64,000 bases of DNA from GWF2-33-9 sp964500435 (GCA_964500435.1 CAZCNL010000001.1:310001-374000), one strand, 5' to 3'; positions 35,901-43,846 are shown, counted from the first letter of the stretch. Notes: generated from the sequence alone by a model not told the origin. A program made the numbers and translations.

Positions 35901-37221
35901 ACACATCTAAAATTCCAGCACCGTTTTTTTTGTCCCATCCCAATAAATTAATTTTTTTTGCTTGTACTTCCAATAAAGAACGAATTTCTGAACTTGTTAA
36001 ATCCGGATTTTTTTGTAATAACAGAGCAATAGCGGCTGAAACATAAGGAGCGGAAAACGATGTTCCTGAAACTCTTCTGTAATCGCCATTAGGGGCTGTT
36101 GTTAATATATCTTCTCCAGGAGCTAAAATTGATAAATTTACGCCATAATTACTTATTGAAGAACGTAAACCCTTTTCGTTAGAAGCACCGACCGAGATAA
36201 CATTTTCATAATCAGATGGATAGTGAGGCAAAGAATTATTTTCGTTTCCAGAAGATGCCACAATAATGCAGCCTAAAGAATGAGCATAATTTATTGCATC
36301 TTTAACTAATAATGATTGAAATGTATCTCCGAAGCTTAAATTTAAAATTTTTGCACCATTATTTGCTGCGTAAATTATCGCATTTGCAATATCATCAGAT
36401 TCTGCATTTCCGGTTGCATCAAAGGCTTTAGCAGTCAAAATTCTACTTTTATATGCTAATCCTGCAATCCCGATTTTGTTGTTCGCAGTCGCAGCAATTA
36501 TACCAGAAACATTTGTTCCATGATTTCCTTGGTCTTCTGGTATTGGATCTGGAGTATTCCAATCACCGAAATTTGCATATTCTTGGTCAACGAAATCATA
36601 TCCTATACCATCATCAACGATGCCATTTCCATCATCATCAATGCCATTTAAATCGCCTGAAATCCCATTCCTAATTTCATTAACACTCCAAGGTTCAAAG
36701 GTTCCATTACCGTTTGCATCTTCTTTGGAATTCAACCATAATTGATTAACTAAATCAGGATGGGTAAAATCAATTCCTGTATCAACGACCCCTATGATTA
36801 TGCCTTCTCCATTTGCAATATCCCACGCAGATTTTGCATTTATTTGATTTAATGCCCATTGATAATCATAAAGCGTATCATTTGGAATTGTGGATTTATT
36901 TACGGAGTAAATATGATTTTCTTCAATGTATTCAATATTCTCATCAGTTTGTAATTCACGAAAAATTTTATTTTCATTATTATTTAATTGTAATTTGAAA
37001 TACAATGAAGTTTGAAAATTAGTCTTGCTTTGTAATTTTGGAATATTCTTTAAATATTGATTTTTGAAAAGTGGTTTCAAATTTAAATTGGATTGCAATA
37101 AAAAGTTTGTTAAATTCTTGTCTGATTTGAACTTAACAATATATGTTTTCTGTGAATATGAAAATTGATAACTAAAAATAAAGAGAATTATAAATAATAT
37201 TGAGTATTTTGTATTTTTCAT
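32965..37221 (-). CDS. Large T9SS-exported subtilisin-like serine protease with FG-GAP-type repeats
   Basis: About 1,418 residues, beginning at ATG 37221 (a TTG at 37245 precedes in frame). A signal peptide is followed by an I9-like propeptide. The S8 domain has Asp147 (VVDTGID), His234 (HGTNVSG) and Ser388 (GTSFSAP), with Asp-rich NGIDDDGNG before the His. Later are several FG-GAP/VCBS-type repeats (DIDKDGIDEII, IGDFDGDGNIELM, DLDN and DFDKNGKKEIG), a fibronectin III-like segment and an Ig-like domain. The end (TTFPNPIHLKEDE, IKVMDLNGKII, PGIYLYKVTG) is a T9SS sorting domain. It should be surface-anchored or secreted. Overall the architecture resembles other Bacteroidota exported subtilases. 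Confidence 0.92.
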   Translation of the reverse strand: MKNTKYSILFIILFIFSYQFSYSQKTYIVKFKSDKNLTNFLLQSNLNLKPLFKNQYLKNIPKLQSKTNFQTSLYFKLQLNNNENKIFRELQTDENIEYIEENHIYSVNKSTIPNDTLYDYQWALNQINAKSAWDIANGEGIIIGVVDTGIDFTHPDLVNQLWLNSKEDANGNGTFEPWSVNEIRNGISGDLNGIDDDGNGIVDDGIGYDFVDQEYANFGDWNTPDPIPEDQGNHGTNVSGIIAATANNKIGIAGLAYKSRILTAKAFDATGNAESDDIANAIIYAANNGAKILNLSFGDTFQSLLVKDAINYAHSLGCIIVASSGNENNSLPHYPSDYENVISVGASNEKGLRSSISNYGVNLSILAPGEDILTTAPNGDYRRVSGTSFSAPYVSAAIALLLQKNPDLTSSEIRSLLEVQAKKINLLGWDKKNGAGILDVYNLLNFTGKSNFDFENIQNYSYFNFKNLQDLNVSLSVITPLFQSYQIEMTELDSNNYKPLSELFSNQEQNKQFSFSKSQILSKDFRISLKINLKNGKILRRERALKIYPDSSNFIIEFFAVNNALSNGKNIIVVSSKTNIPCNFWIEYWNKQDSSRKYRLDEQASNSENHLLELDNLFSQGEFEGIAHFQINNTLLSQKNEIIKNFNFVYNFERFPTLNYTRKTYTLPRAYLNNNVRDLYGDGSNSLIINNLQDFVIGRTEAYKFVNNKFILTDTLDGWIPVGFGNTQGNYQNDILMTQNARTILTRKYSSSSSPFSDILFSSILGKTFWGEAVYDIDKDGIDEIIAYNDTTYFTYKYQANNYTLMQNADLPTQFKKLGVTKGSAIGDFDGDGNIELMHSNYYGNIFIFKYKDGKFNLTFLDTNNYGYSNPLISKIILLGEKNPAIIIGTYSSKMLFGKEEEQQTMWTYRLIKYDNNGSYNVQAILNIMGVRAGIDRRLGIGFRNGVLAADIDNLNGDELIISAFPNTYVLKWNGTSFKPLWQYPYSFTNSAVVWDFDKNGKKEIGIATYDSTSFFEISMENSKPETPIVIDSYALSSESGIIRWQKVDGAKYYKIYQLNYFDDGTISLTNIAKINEDSVIIGNMNNNKTYYFIITAIDSSKSVVESDFSEIVQIYAHNPISLKNLKIINNHTLELKFGGKLQTYLKDLSKIQIIRLMDNTIISPSTVISVADSSYIITFSSDLIQGEYEAYIGGFRDFWNTPIIDGSIYFEMPYITQNEELYLKSLELLSLTLYKLVFSESVDKITAEEVSNYKLSPWGQVIISSRDDLDSNAVLIRVNDDIKDRTITGQEYSITVNNVISTSGKQMTKGPGNTLSFVLTKEKLDNITTFPNPIHLKEDEYMTFGNLTKEATIKVMDLNGKIIIELNENNGTGGLIWDLKDNNNKLIEPGIYLYKVTGKNSSGEEVLWEMKKFAVLP

Positions 37222-37354
37222 AAGTATAATAACAATTAAATACAAAATTTATTACAAATTGATTATTTTTTTATAATTTCGAAATCATTGAAAAGAAATG
37301 GCATAAAAATTGGTAATTAAAATCGATAAAAAAATTGGAAAACCTGAGGAATTA

Positions 37355-38308
37355 ATGGCAATAAATGAAGATTACACCATCGTTGGTATTGATGGTGGAG
37401 GAACCCACACACGAGGTATCTTGTATCAAAATGGTAAAATCTTAGCAACCGCAAAAGCAGGAACAGCAAGAATTGGTTCAGTTGGTGTTGGAGAATCTTG
37501 TGAAAGAACTTTAAATATAATTATTGAACTTTGTCGTCAAGCGAACATAGAAAGTTCTGAGATAGATGCTGCAGTTATTGGATTGGCCGGTGTATGGTTA
37601 GATGAAGAAAAAAAGCGAGCAGCCGCTTTATTACGTACTTTATCAAGAGCTCAGAGCATTGAATTAAACGATTTAGTTGTTATCAGTGATGCTGAAATTG
37701 CTATTGAAGGAGCATTAGAAGGTTCGGAAGGGATTATTGTAATTGTTGGAACTGGTTCAATTGCACTTGCCAAGGATAGTAAAGGTAAGCTGGTTCGTTG
37801 TGGTGGTTGGGGTATTGAACTCGATGATGAAGGAAGTGGTGCCTGGATAGGACGAGAAGGTATTACTGCTGTCGTTCGTGCTTTGGATGGACGTGGTAAA
37901 AGCACAAAGTTGACAAAAATGATTTCCAATTTGACACCAACTATTGATATTGATAATCCTCGAACTATAGTTAAAGCTTATGCTGAACGTAATTTCGAAT
38001 ATCATATGATATCTCCCCTTGTTATGCAATGTGCGCTTGAAGGAGATGAAGTTTGCTTGGAAATTATCGATAGAGCGGCTTTTCACTTAGCAGAACTACC
38101 GAATACGTTAAAAAAACATTTTAAATCAGATAAAGTTAAAGTTGCTTTAATGGGTGGAATTATTGATAATGACACTTTGCTTTCTCAAAAGTTAATTAAC
38201 ATTTTAAAAAATAATAAATCTTTTCAGATTATAAAGCCAAAAGGCAATGCTCTTGATGGAGCAATTTCAATTGGAAAGAAGATGATTAAGGAAGCCGAAG
38301 AATTATAG
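37355..38308 (+). CDS. BadF/BadG/BcrA/BcrD-type ATPase, N-acetylglucosamine kinase-like
   Basis: About 317 residues of the ASKHA (actin/hexokinase) fold. It has the phosphate loop VGIDGGGTHTRG, AAVIGLAGV, the ISDAEIAIEGALEGSEGI segment, GTGSIALAK and GGWGIELDDEGSGAWIGREG. These match the BadF family clade that phosphorylates N-acetylglucosamine or related sugars. The frame opens at a TTG (37310), but ATG 37355 has GAGGA 4 nt upstream and fits the family start. The product probably makes an amino-sugar phosphate in cell wall recycling; the substrate is inferred. It is divergent from the 1.4-kaa subtilase. Confidence 0.9.
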   Translation: MAINEDYTIVGIDGGGTHTRGILYQNGKILATAKAGTARIGSVGVGESCERTLNIIIELCRQANIESSEIDAAVIGLAGVWLDEEKKRAAALLRTLSRAQSIELNDLVVISDAEIAIEGALEGSEGIIVIVGTGSIALAKDSKGKLVRCGGWGIELDDEGSGAWIGREGITAVVRALDGRGKSTKLTKMISNLTPTIDIDNPRTIVKAYAERNFEYHMISPLVMQCALEGDEVCLEIIDRAAFHLAELPNTLKKHFKSDKVKVALMGGIIDNDTLLSQKLINILKNNKSFQIIKPKGNALDGAISIGKKMIKEAEEL

Positions 38309-38352
38309 ATTCAATATATTTAATTATTTTAATACGTCTTTTTTGTTTTTTT

Positions 38353-38598
38353 TTATTGATTTTCAATTCTTCTAACAATCGGAATTTCTCTTATTATAAT
38401 TTTTTCTATTCCTGCACGAAGGGTCATAATTGATAAAGGACAGTCTTTGCAATTACCTAAAAATGAAATCACAAGAGTGCTTGTGTCTTCTTCCCAATTA
38501 ACAAATTCGATATCACCATCATCTTTTTGTAAATATGGTCGAATTAATTCGCAAGCCTTTTCAAACTTTTGCCTGATTTCAAATTTTTCCATAAACAT
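38353..38598 (-). CDS. NifU-like C-terminal domain protein
   Basis: About 82 residues of the NifU C-terminal (NFU) domain, a [4Fe-4S] scaffold or carrier. The hallmark CKDC motif appears in FLGNCKDCPLSIMTLRAGIEKII. The N-terminus has KACELIRPYLQKDDGDIEFVNWEE, typical of the family. Starts at ATG 38598 or 38592 are possible; the TTG at 38616 is less likely. The neighbouring divergent genes include Mrp, another Fe-S carrier, although UXS comes between. No Suf or Isc genes are nearby. Confidence 0.93.
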   Translation of the reverse strand: MFMEKFEIRQKFEKACELIRPYLQKDDGDIEFVNWEEDTSTLVISFLGNCKDCPLSIMTLRAGIEKIIIREIPIVRRIENQ

Positions 38599-38663
38599 TA
38601 AAATTGAATAAAGCAAAATTAACTAATAAATACATTTATTCCTACATTTTAATTTATTATTCT

Positions 38664-38671
38664 TAATTTTG
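38664..38671 (+). promoter_or_regulatory. -7-like element TAATTTTG before UXS
   Basis: TAnnTTTG match ending 20 nt before the ATG at 38692. There is no Shine-Dalgarno in the short leader. Confidence 0.5.
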
Positions 38672-38691
38672 TTTTTTATTTAAAGTGAAAT

Positions 38692-39630
38692 ATGGCAAAA
38701 GTTTTAATTACTGGTGGAGCTGGGTTTCTCGGTTCACACCTTTGCGAAAGGTTCCTGAATGATGGTGACAGCGTTATATGTATAGATAATTTTATTACTG
38801 GTTCACCCGATAATATTGCCCATTTATTTGGCAATCCTCGCTTTCAATTTATTAATCACGATGTTACAAATTACATCTACGTACCAGGTGAAGTCGATTA
38901 TGTGCTCCATTTTGCCTCTCCTGCATCACCAATTGATTATTTACAGCTTCCAATACAAACTTTGAAAGTTGGCTCTCTTGGAACACATAAAGCACTTGGT
39001 TTGGCAAAAGCAAAACATTCAACATTTTTAATTGCATCAACAAGCGAAGTATATGGCGACCCACTTGAACATCCTCAAACCGAAGAATATTGGGGTAATG
39101 TCAATCCTATTGGATTCCGTGGTGTTTACGACGAAGCTAAAAGATTTGCAGAAGCAATGACAATGGCTTATCATCGTTTTCATAACGTTGATACACGTAT
39201 TGTTAGAATTTTCAATACCTATGGACCACGTATGAGAATAAACGACGGGAGAGCAATTCCTGCATTTATTACTCAAGCTTTGAAAAATGAAGATGTTACT
39301 GTTTTTGGTGATGGTAGCCAAACTCGCTCAGTTTGTTACATCGATGACGAAGTCGAAGGAATAGTGAGACTACTTAAATCGAATATAAATCAACCTATTA
39401 ATATTGGAAACCCTGACGAAATAACAATGCTCCAACTTGCTCAAGAAATTATCGAATTAACCGGTTCTAAAAGCAAGATTATTTTCAAAGAATTACCAGA
39501 AGATGACCCAAAAGTTCGTCAACCAAATATTACAAAAGCAAAAGAGTTATTGGATTGGCAACCCAAGACAAATCGTAAAGAAGGATTATTGAAAACAATT
39601 AACTATTTTAAAAATAAATTAGGTTTATAA
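38692..39630 (+). CDS. UDP-glucuronate decarboxylase (UDP-xylose synthase), SDR family
   Basis: A 312-residue extended short-chain dehydrogenase. NAD-binding GGAGFLGS is at 8-15. The UXS-type HFASPASPIDY and STSEVYGDPLEHPQ follow, and the active site has Tyr146-x3-Lys150 in GVYDEAKR. Arg residues in RMRINDGRAIPAF contact UDP. The family converts UDP-glucuronate to UDP-xylose with NAD, supplying xylose for cell-surface glycans. Some members are UDP-apiose or UDP-glucose 4,6-type enzymes; UXS is the best fit. The Mrp gene starts 1 bp after the stop, so the two form an operon. Confidence 0.92.
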   Translation: MAKVLITGGAGFLGSHLCERFLNDGDSVICIDNFITGSPDNIAHLFGNPRFQFINHDVTNYIYVPGEVDYVLHFASPASPIDYLQLPIQTLKVGSLGTHKALGLAKAKHSTFLIASTSEVYGDPLEHPQTEEYWGNVNPIGFRGVYDEAKRFAEAMTMAYHRFHNVDTRIVRIFNTYGPRMRINDGRAIPAFITQALKNEDVTVFGDGSQTRSVCYIDDEVEGIVRLLKSNINQPINIGNPDEITMLQLAQEIIELTGSKSKIIFKELPEDDPKVRQPNITKAKELLDWQPKTNRKEGLLKTINYFKNKLGL

Positions 39631-39631
39631 A

Positions 39632-40723
39632 ATGTCAGTAAATATAGAACTTTTAAAAACAAAAATAAACCAAATAACCGACCCTGATTTAGGTTATTCT
39701 TTTGAAAAATTGAATTACTTGAAAGACATTATAATCGAGAACCAAACCGTTTCAATCAAATTAGAACTTATTCCACCAATTGAGTGGTTCAAAGATTTTA
39801 TAATAGAAGAAATTAAAAAAATAACCAACGAAGTTGCACCTGAATTTGAACCAAAAATTGAAATTTCAGAAAGACAAATTCCTAAGACACCACGTAAATT
39901 CCTTAAAGGTGTTAAACACATTATAGCAGTTGCATCTGGTAAAGGAGGTGTTGGGAAATCAGCAGTTGCTTCAAACATTGCCGCTACATTATCATTAAAA
40001 GGTGTTAAAGTTGGTTTAATTGATGGCGATATTTATGGTCCAAGCCAACCAACAATTTGGGGAATGAAAAACGAGTCGTTACCAGCTGAACCCGCTCCTG
40101 ATGGTGGAACTATCGTTTATCCTGCCGAAAAACATAATATAAAAATTGCATCAATGGGATTTTTAATGAAAGAGTCGGATGCCGCAATTGTACGTGGTCC
40201 TATTTTAGCAAGTTATTTGCAAATGCTTATCGAACAAATTGAGTGGGGCGATTTGGACTTTTTAGTCTTTGATTTACCTCCTGGAACTGGCGATATTCAA
40301 CTTACATTAACCCAACAAACTCCACTAACCGGTGCAATCGTTATAACTACTCCACAAGAGATTTCCGTTGTTGATGTCAGACGTTCTGTAAAAATGTTCG
40401 AAAAAGTAAAGGTGCCAGTTCTTGGAATTATAGAAAATATGAGTTATTTTATTCCCGAGGATGCTCCCGATAAAAAATATTATATTTTCGGTAAAGGCGG
40501 TGGAAAAAGAATTGCTGATGAATCAAAAGTGAGATTCCTTGGTGAAATTCCTTTAGTCGAAAAATTTAGAGAAAGTAATGATAACGGCTTGCCTTTTGTC
40601 TTAAATAGCGCTGCTGGGGAATTTTCTAATATTTTCAATTCTATTATTTCAAATACTATTCAAGAAATTCGAAGAATAAATTATGATAAAACTAAATCAA
40701 CAGAATTAGAAATATCTATTTAA
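39632..40723 (+). CDS. Mrp/NBP35-type iron-sulfur carrier ATPase
   Basis: A 363-residue P-loop ATPase of the Mrp/ApbC family that carries Fe-S clusters to target proteins. Residues 1-90 are a weak DUF59-like domain, then the deviant Walker A VASGKGGVGKS and DIYGPSQPTIWGM. The ENMSYFIPEDAPDKKYYIFGKGGG segment lacks the CxxC pair seen in many ApbC proteins; this is common in Bacteroidota. The gene begins 1 bp after the UXS stop, an odd pairing. A terminator follows at 40752-40784. Confidence 0.93.
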   Translation: MSVNIELLKTKINQITDPDLGYSFEKLNYLKDIIIENQTVSIKLELIPPIEWFKDFIIEEIKKITNEVAPEFEPKIEISERQIPKTPRKFLKGVKHIIAVASGKGGVGKSAVASNIAATLSLKGVKVGLIDGDIYGPSQPTIWGMKNESLPAEPAPDGGTIVYPAEKHNIKIASMGFLMKESDAAIVRGPILASYLQMLIEQIEWGDLDFLVFDLPPGTGDIQLTLTQQTPLTGAIVITTPQEISVVDVRRSVKMFEKVKVPVLGIIENMSYFIPEDAPDKKYYIFGKGGGKRIADESKVRFLGEIPLVEKFRESNDNGLPFVLNSAAGEFSNIFNSIISNTIQEIRRINYDKTKSTELEISI

Positions 40724-40751
40724 TTTAATTCAAAAAAATTTAAAAAGCGAT

Positions 40752-40784
40752 AAAAGAGTTATCTGTCCTGGTAACTCTTTTTTT
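40752..40784. terminator. Bidirectional terminator between mrp and the diadenylate cyclase gene
   Basis: AAAGAGTTA (40753-40761), 10-nt loop, TAACTCTTT (40772-40780), then a long T-run on plus. Confidence 0.85.
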
Positions 40785-41556
40785 ATTTTATGTTTGAGAG
40801 AAAATCGTTTAAAACTAATGCCAACTCATCAATTTTAATATTTATTGTTAATTCACCTTTATAGGCTATTGTTATCCAACCAGTTTCTTCGGACACAATT
40901 AAAATAACAGCATCAACTTGTTCAGAGAGACCTAAAGCCGCTCGATGACGAGTTCCCAAATTTTGATTTTTATATTTTGAAATGTTTGATAAAGGAAGAA
41001 TACATCTTGCCGCAACAATTGTTTGATTTTCTACTATAATTGCCCCGTCGTGTAAAGGAGCTTTTGTATTAAAAATAGCTAAAATCAATTCTTTTGAAAT
41101 TACTGCTTGGATTGGAATTCCTGTATCTATTGTCATTTGTACATTTTGTGTCTTTGGGAAAACAATTAATGCTCCGATATGTTTTGATGATAACTCCTTG
41201 ACTGCTTCTACGATTACATCTAAAGTTTGATTTATCTTTGTCTTTACAAATAATTGAAATATAGGCGATTTTGTAAGCATAACTAATGCTTTTCTGATTT
41301 CTGGTTGAAAAAGTATAATAAAACCTAATAACCAAATATTCAAAATTGTCTTGATTATCCAATTAAGCGTTTTCAGGTTTAAAGCTTCTGTAAAAAATGA
41401 TAAGAAAATTAAGATTATTAATCCAAATAAAATTTTTATTGCAATTGTATTTTTTAACGCATAATAAATACCAGCGATGATTATTGAAACTAAAAATACA
41501 TCAATAAAATCAGTTATTGTAAAGTTTATAAACCCTATTTTAAATAAATCAAACAA
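40783..41556 (-). CDS. cdaA: Diadenylate cyclase, CdaA type
   Basis: A 257-residue c-di-AMP synthase. Three N-terminal membrane helices (residues 15-85) are followed by the DAC domain with the DGA motif (170-172, LHDGAIIVENQ) and the RHR motif (203-205, GTRHRAALGLSEQ). It condenses two ATP into cyclic di-AMP, which controls potassium, osmolyte and cell-wall balance. The start is a TTG (41556) with GGCGGTG upstream; no ATG lies near. A CdaR-like partner gene is not adjacent. The phoH gene upstream on the same strand ends 60 bp away. Confidence 0.95.
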   Translation of the reverse strand: MFDLFKIGFINFTITDFIDVFLVSIIIAGIYYALKNTIAIKILFGLIILIFLSFFTEALNLKTLNWIIKTILNIWLLGFIILFQPEIRKALVMLTKSPIFQLFVKTKINQTLDVIVEAVKELSSKHIGALIVFPKTQNVQMTIDTGIPIQAVISKELILAIFNTKAPLHDGAIIVENQTIVAARCILPLSNISKYKNQNLGTRHRAALGLSEQVDAVILIVSEETGWITIAYKGELTINIKIDELALVLNDFLSNIK

Positions 41557-41615
41557 TTGTCACCGCCTGTTAGTATTTATTGTTATCAAATTAAAAAAAA
41601 TAATCTTTTTATTTC

Positions 41616-42620
41616 TCAAAAATCATGATTTTTTATATTTTCTTCATCTGCTTTATTATTTTTCCTTTCGTAAGCTTTAATAATATCAGCTACAAGTCGA
41701 TGTCGGATAACATCCTTTTCAGTAAAATACACAAATTCAATTCCTTTAATACCTTGTAATATGCTTTTAGCATTGATTAAACCTGAAGGTTTTGAATCTG
41801 GCAAATCAACTTGTGTTATATCACCTGTAATTATTGCCTTCGAATATACTCCTAGTCTTGTCAAAAACATCTTCATTTGAGTAATCGTTGCATTTTGTGC
41901 TTCGTCTAAAATTATAAAGGAATAATTTAAAGTTCGTCCACGCATATAAGCAAGAGGTACAATTTCAATCACACCTTTCTCGAGTAATGCTTTGAATTTT
42001 TCAGGAGTAAGCATCTGTTGCAAAGCATCCGTCAAGGGTTTCAAATAAGGGTCGATTTTTTCTTGCAAATCACCTGGTAAAAACCCTAATGATTCACCTG
42101 CTTCAACAGCTGGTCGAGATAGAATTATTTTGGAAACTTCATTTCTTCTTAAGGCTGCAATCGCCATTGCAACTGCAAGAAATGTTTTTCCTGTACCTGC
42201 GGGACCTATTGCAAAAACAATATCATTTTCTAAAACTTTTTGGTAATATTCAAGTTGTGTGGGTGTTTTGGGTTTTATTGTCTCTTTTGCAGAATGTAAA
42301 ATTATGTCGTAATTCCTACTTTGGCTAACTTTTTTATCTTTGAAATTTGGTAAATCTTCATCGGCCAGAAGTGTAATGACTTGTAAAACATCCTCGGAAT
42401 TTAAAAATCCATTTTTTTTCAACATATAAACTAATTCGTCGAAAATTTTTTCGATTATATTTATTTCATCACCTTCCCCTTTTATGGTAATTGCGTTTCC
42501 TCGTGTGGTGAAAGTGCTCTTAAATTTATTTTCAATAATAGATAAATTTTCGTCATTTAGTCCAATTAATTTGACGAAATCGATATCATCGAATATTAAT
42601 TTCTTTTCAATTTTTTCCAT
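41616..42620 (-). CDS. PhoH family ATPase
   Basis: A 334-residue PhoH-like P-loop protein. An N-terminal alpha/beta domain (1-80) is followed by the ATPase core with Walker A GPAGTGKT at 139-146, the ILSRPAVEAGESLGFLPGDLQEKIDPYLKPL signature (in pieces), and FIILDEAQNAT as the Walker B region. The C-terminal FVYFTEKDVIRHRLV fits the family. Likely roles include RNA metabolism, as in PhoH/YbeZ, where it usually sits with ybeY; here ybeY is not adjacent. The diadenylate cyclase gene is downstream on the same strand. Confidence 0.95.
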   Translation of the reverse strand: MEKIEKKLIFDDIDFVKLIGLNDENLSIIENKFKSTFTTRGNAITIKGEGDEINIIEKIFDELVYMLKKNGFLNSEDVLQVITLLADEDLPNFKDKKVSQSRNYDIILHSAKETIKPKTPTQLEYYQKVLENDIVFAIGPAGTGKTFLAVAMAIAALRRNEVSKIILSRPAVEAGESLGFLPGDLQEKIDPYLKPLTDALQQMLTPEKFKALLEKGVIEIVPLAYMRGRTLNYSFIILDEAQNATITQMKMFLTRLGVYSKAIITGDITQVDLPDSKPSGLINAKSILQGIKGIEFVYFTEKDVIRHRLVADIIKAYERKNNKADEENIKNHDF

Positions 42621-42638
42621 ACAATTTTTCTTTTAAGG

Positions 42639-42671
42639 AAAAAACCTCACTTCCTTGAAAAGAAGTGAGGT
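42639..42671 (-). terminator. Terminator of the LysM/coiled-coil gene
   Basis: ACCTCACTTC (42644-42653) pairs with GAAGTGAGGT (42662-42671), with an 8-nt loop. On minus the stem is followed by six Ts. Confidence 0.9.
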
Positions 42672-42711
42672 CTTGAATTTTATTTTCAACTTTCTTTTGA
42701 AAAGGAATTCA

Positions 42712-43491
42712 CTATTGTCCAGGAGTTACAGTTTTTTCAGAAATTTGAGCACGTTTGTTTCTCCAATAGCGACGTTCAGCTTTTTGTTCATCAGTAGTTT
42801 TCGGTGCTTTATCTGGTATAGTTAAAACTTGTCCAGGATAAATTATATCAGGATTTTTTATTTTGTCAGTATTGCTTTGCCAAATCTTTACCCATAAAAG
42901 TGGATCAGAGTATATTTCAATTTTACCAGCAATATTCCACAAGCAATCACGATTTTCAGCCCATGTTCCGACAGTATATGTTGTAATTTTCTTTTCTCTG
43001 TAAAGTCCTTTGATTTCTCTTGCTAAAGCAATAATCTTGTCGTAAAATTCTGGAATTACAGAAATCTTGTTAGCACGTAATTGATTTAATTCGTCTTCTA
43101 AAGCTTTTACTTCTGCTTGACGGTCAGCTAAAGCGTCATTTGAAAGACCTTTTAATTGGCGAACTTTACCTTCGATAACACCTAATTTTTGCCGGAATGC
43201 ATCTAAATCACTTTCTGAAGCTCCAATTAATGTTAAAATTTCTTTTCTACAATCTTTGAATTGACTTTTCAACTGATCTAATTCAGTTTTAGCTTTGTTG
43301 ATTTGGTCGTCTAAATTATTAAACTCAGCTTGTAAAGTTTCAATTCTTGATTTGAAATCTAATATACGAGCTTCTGCTTCTTTCTTCAAAAGCTCAGCAT
43401 CTGGTTTACTTGCTGGTGGTAAGGGAGTTTGAGAAAATGTCAACTCAGTTGTAAAAATTATAGCAATTAATAAAATCAAATATTTTTTCAT
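42712..43491 (-). CDS. Exported coiled-coil protein with C-terminal LysM domain
   Basis: About 259 residues. A signal peptide is followed by a long heptad-rich region (EAEARILDFKSRIETLQAEF, DQINKAKTELDQLKSQF and more, to about residue 170) and a C-terminal LysM domain (YTVGTWAENRDCLWNIAGKI, WQSNTDKIKNPDIIYPGQVL). LysM domains bind peptidoglycan, so this is likely a periplasmic cell-wall linker. The start at 43491 has AGAGGG 4 nt upstream, in preference to the ATG at 43506 that overlaps the stop of the lipoprotein gene. It forms an operon with that lipoprotein. Confidence 0.85.
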   Translation of the reverse strand: MKKYLILLIAIIFTTELTFSQTPLPPASKPDAELLKKEAEARILDFKSRIETLQAEFNNLDDQINKAKTELDQLKSQFKDCRKEILTLIGASESDLDAFRQKLGVIEGKVRQLKGLSNDALADRQAEVKALEDELNQLRANKISVIPEFYDKIIALAREIKGLYREKKITTYTVGTWAENRDCLWNIAGKIEIYSDPLLWVKIWQSNTDKIKNPDIIYPGQVLTIPDKAPKTTDEQKAERRYWRNKRAQISEKTVTPGQ

Positions 43492-43505
43492 TTTTCCCTC
43501 TCTCA

Positions 43506-43811
43506 TTACTTATTAGGTGTATAATCGGGCCAAATATCAGGCCATTTGGACATACGTTGCTTTACAATATCAAGTTCTGTCTGACAATTCTTTAGTTCGT
43601 TTTTACGCATATTAATTTCATCACGTATCTTGTTAAGTTCTGATTTCTTAGATGAAATACCATCTTGCAAAGAACGTTCCTGCCTTCGTAACTCTTGCAA
43701 CTGTGCTAATTGTTCTTCGGTAATTTTACTCGAACAACCAGTAACTGTTAGAAGAGATGCTGGAAGTAACACAATAATTCCTAATTTAATTATGTTTTTT
43801 TTCCAGTTCAT
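43506..43811 (-). CDS. Small coiled-coil lipoprotein
   Basis: A 101-residue lipoprotein. The signal ends in a lipobox VTGC with Cys26. The mature part is one long coiled coil (EEQLAQLQELRRQERSLQDG, KSELNKIRDEINMRKNELK) ending in a Trp/Pro-rich tail (KWPDIWPDYTPNK). It is similar in style to the coiled coil of the following LysM protein. Size and form resemble Lpp-like or Pal-associated lipoproteins that span the periplasm, but no homology is claimed. A likely role is to tether the outer membrane to the LysM protein or peptidoglycan. Confidence 0.83.
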   Translation of the reverse strand: MNWKKNIIKLGIIVLLPASLLTVTGCSSKITEEQLAQLQELRRQERSLQDGISSKKSELNKIRDEINMRKNELKNCQTELDIVKQRMSKWPDIWPDYTPNK

Positions 43812-43846
43812 AAATATTCTCCGTTTTTTGTAAAAATTTTAATATA

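Noticed and set aside
37651..38086. Minus-strand frames of 92 and 109 residues opposite the kinase gene
   Set aside because: Low-complexity Ser/Thr/Pro/Ile composition typical of a reverse-frame shadow; the plus frame has clear BadF motifs.
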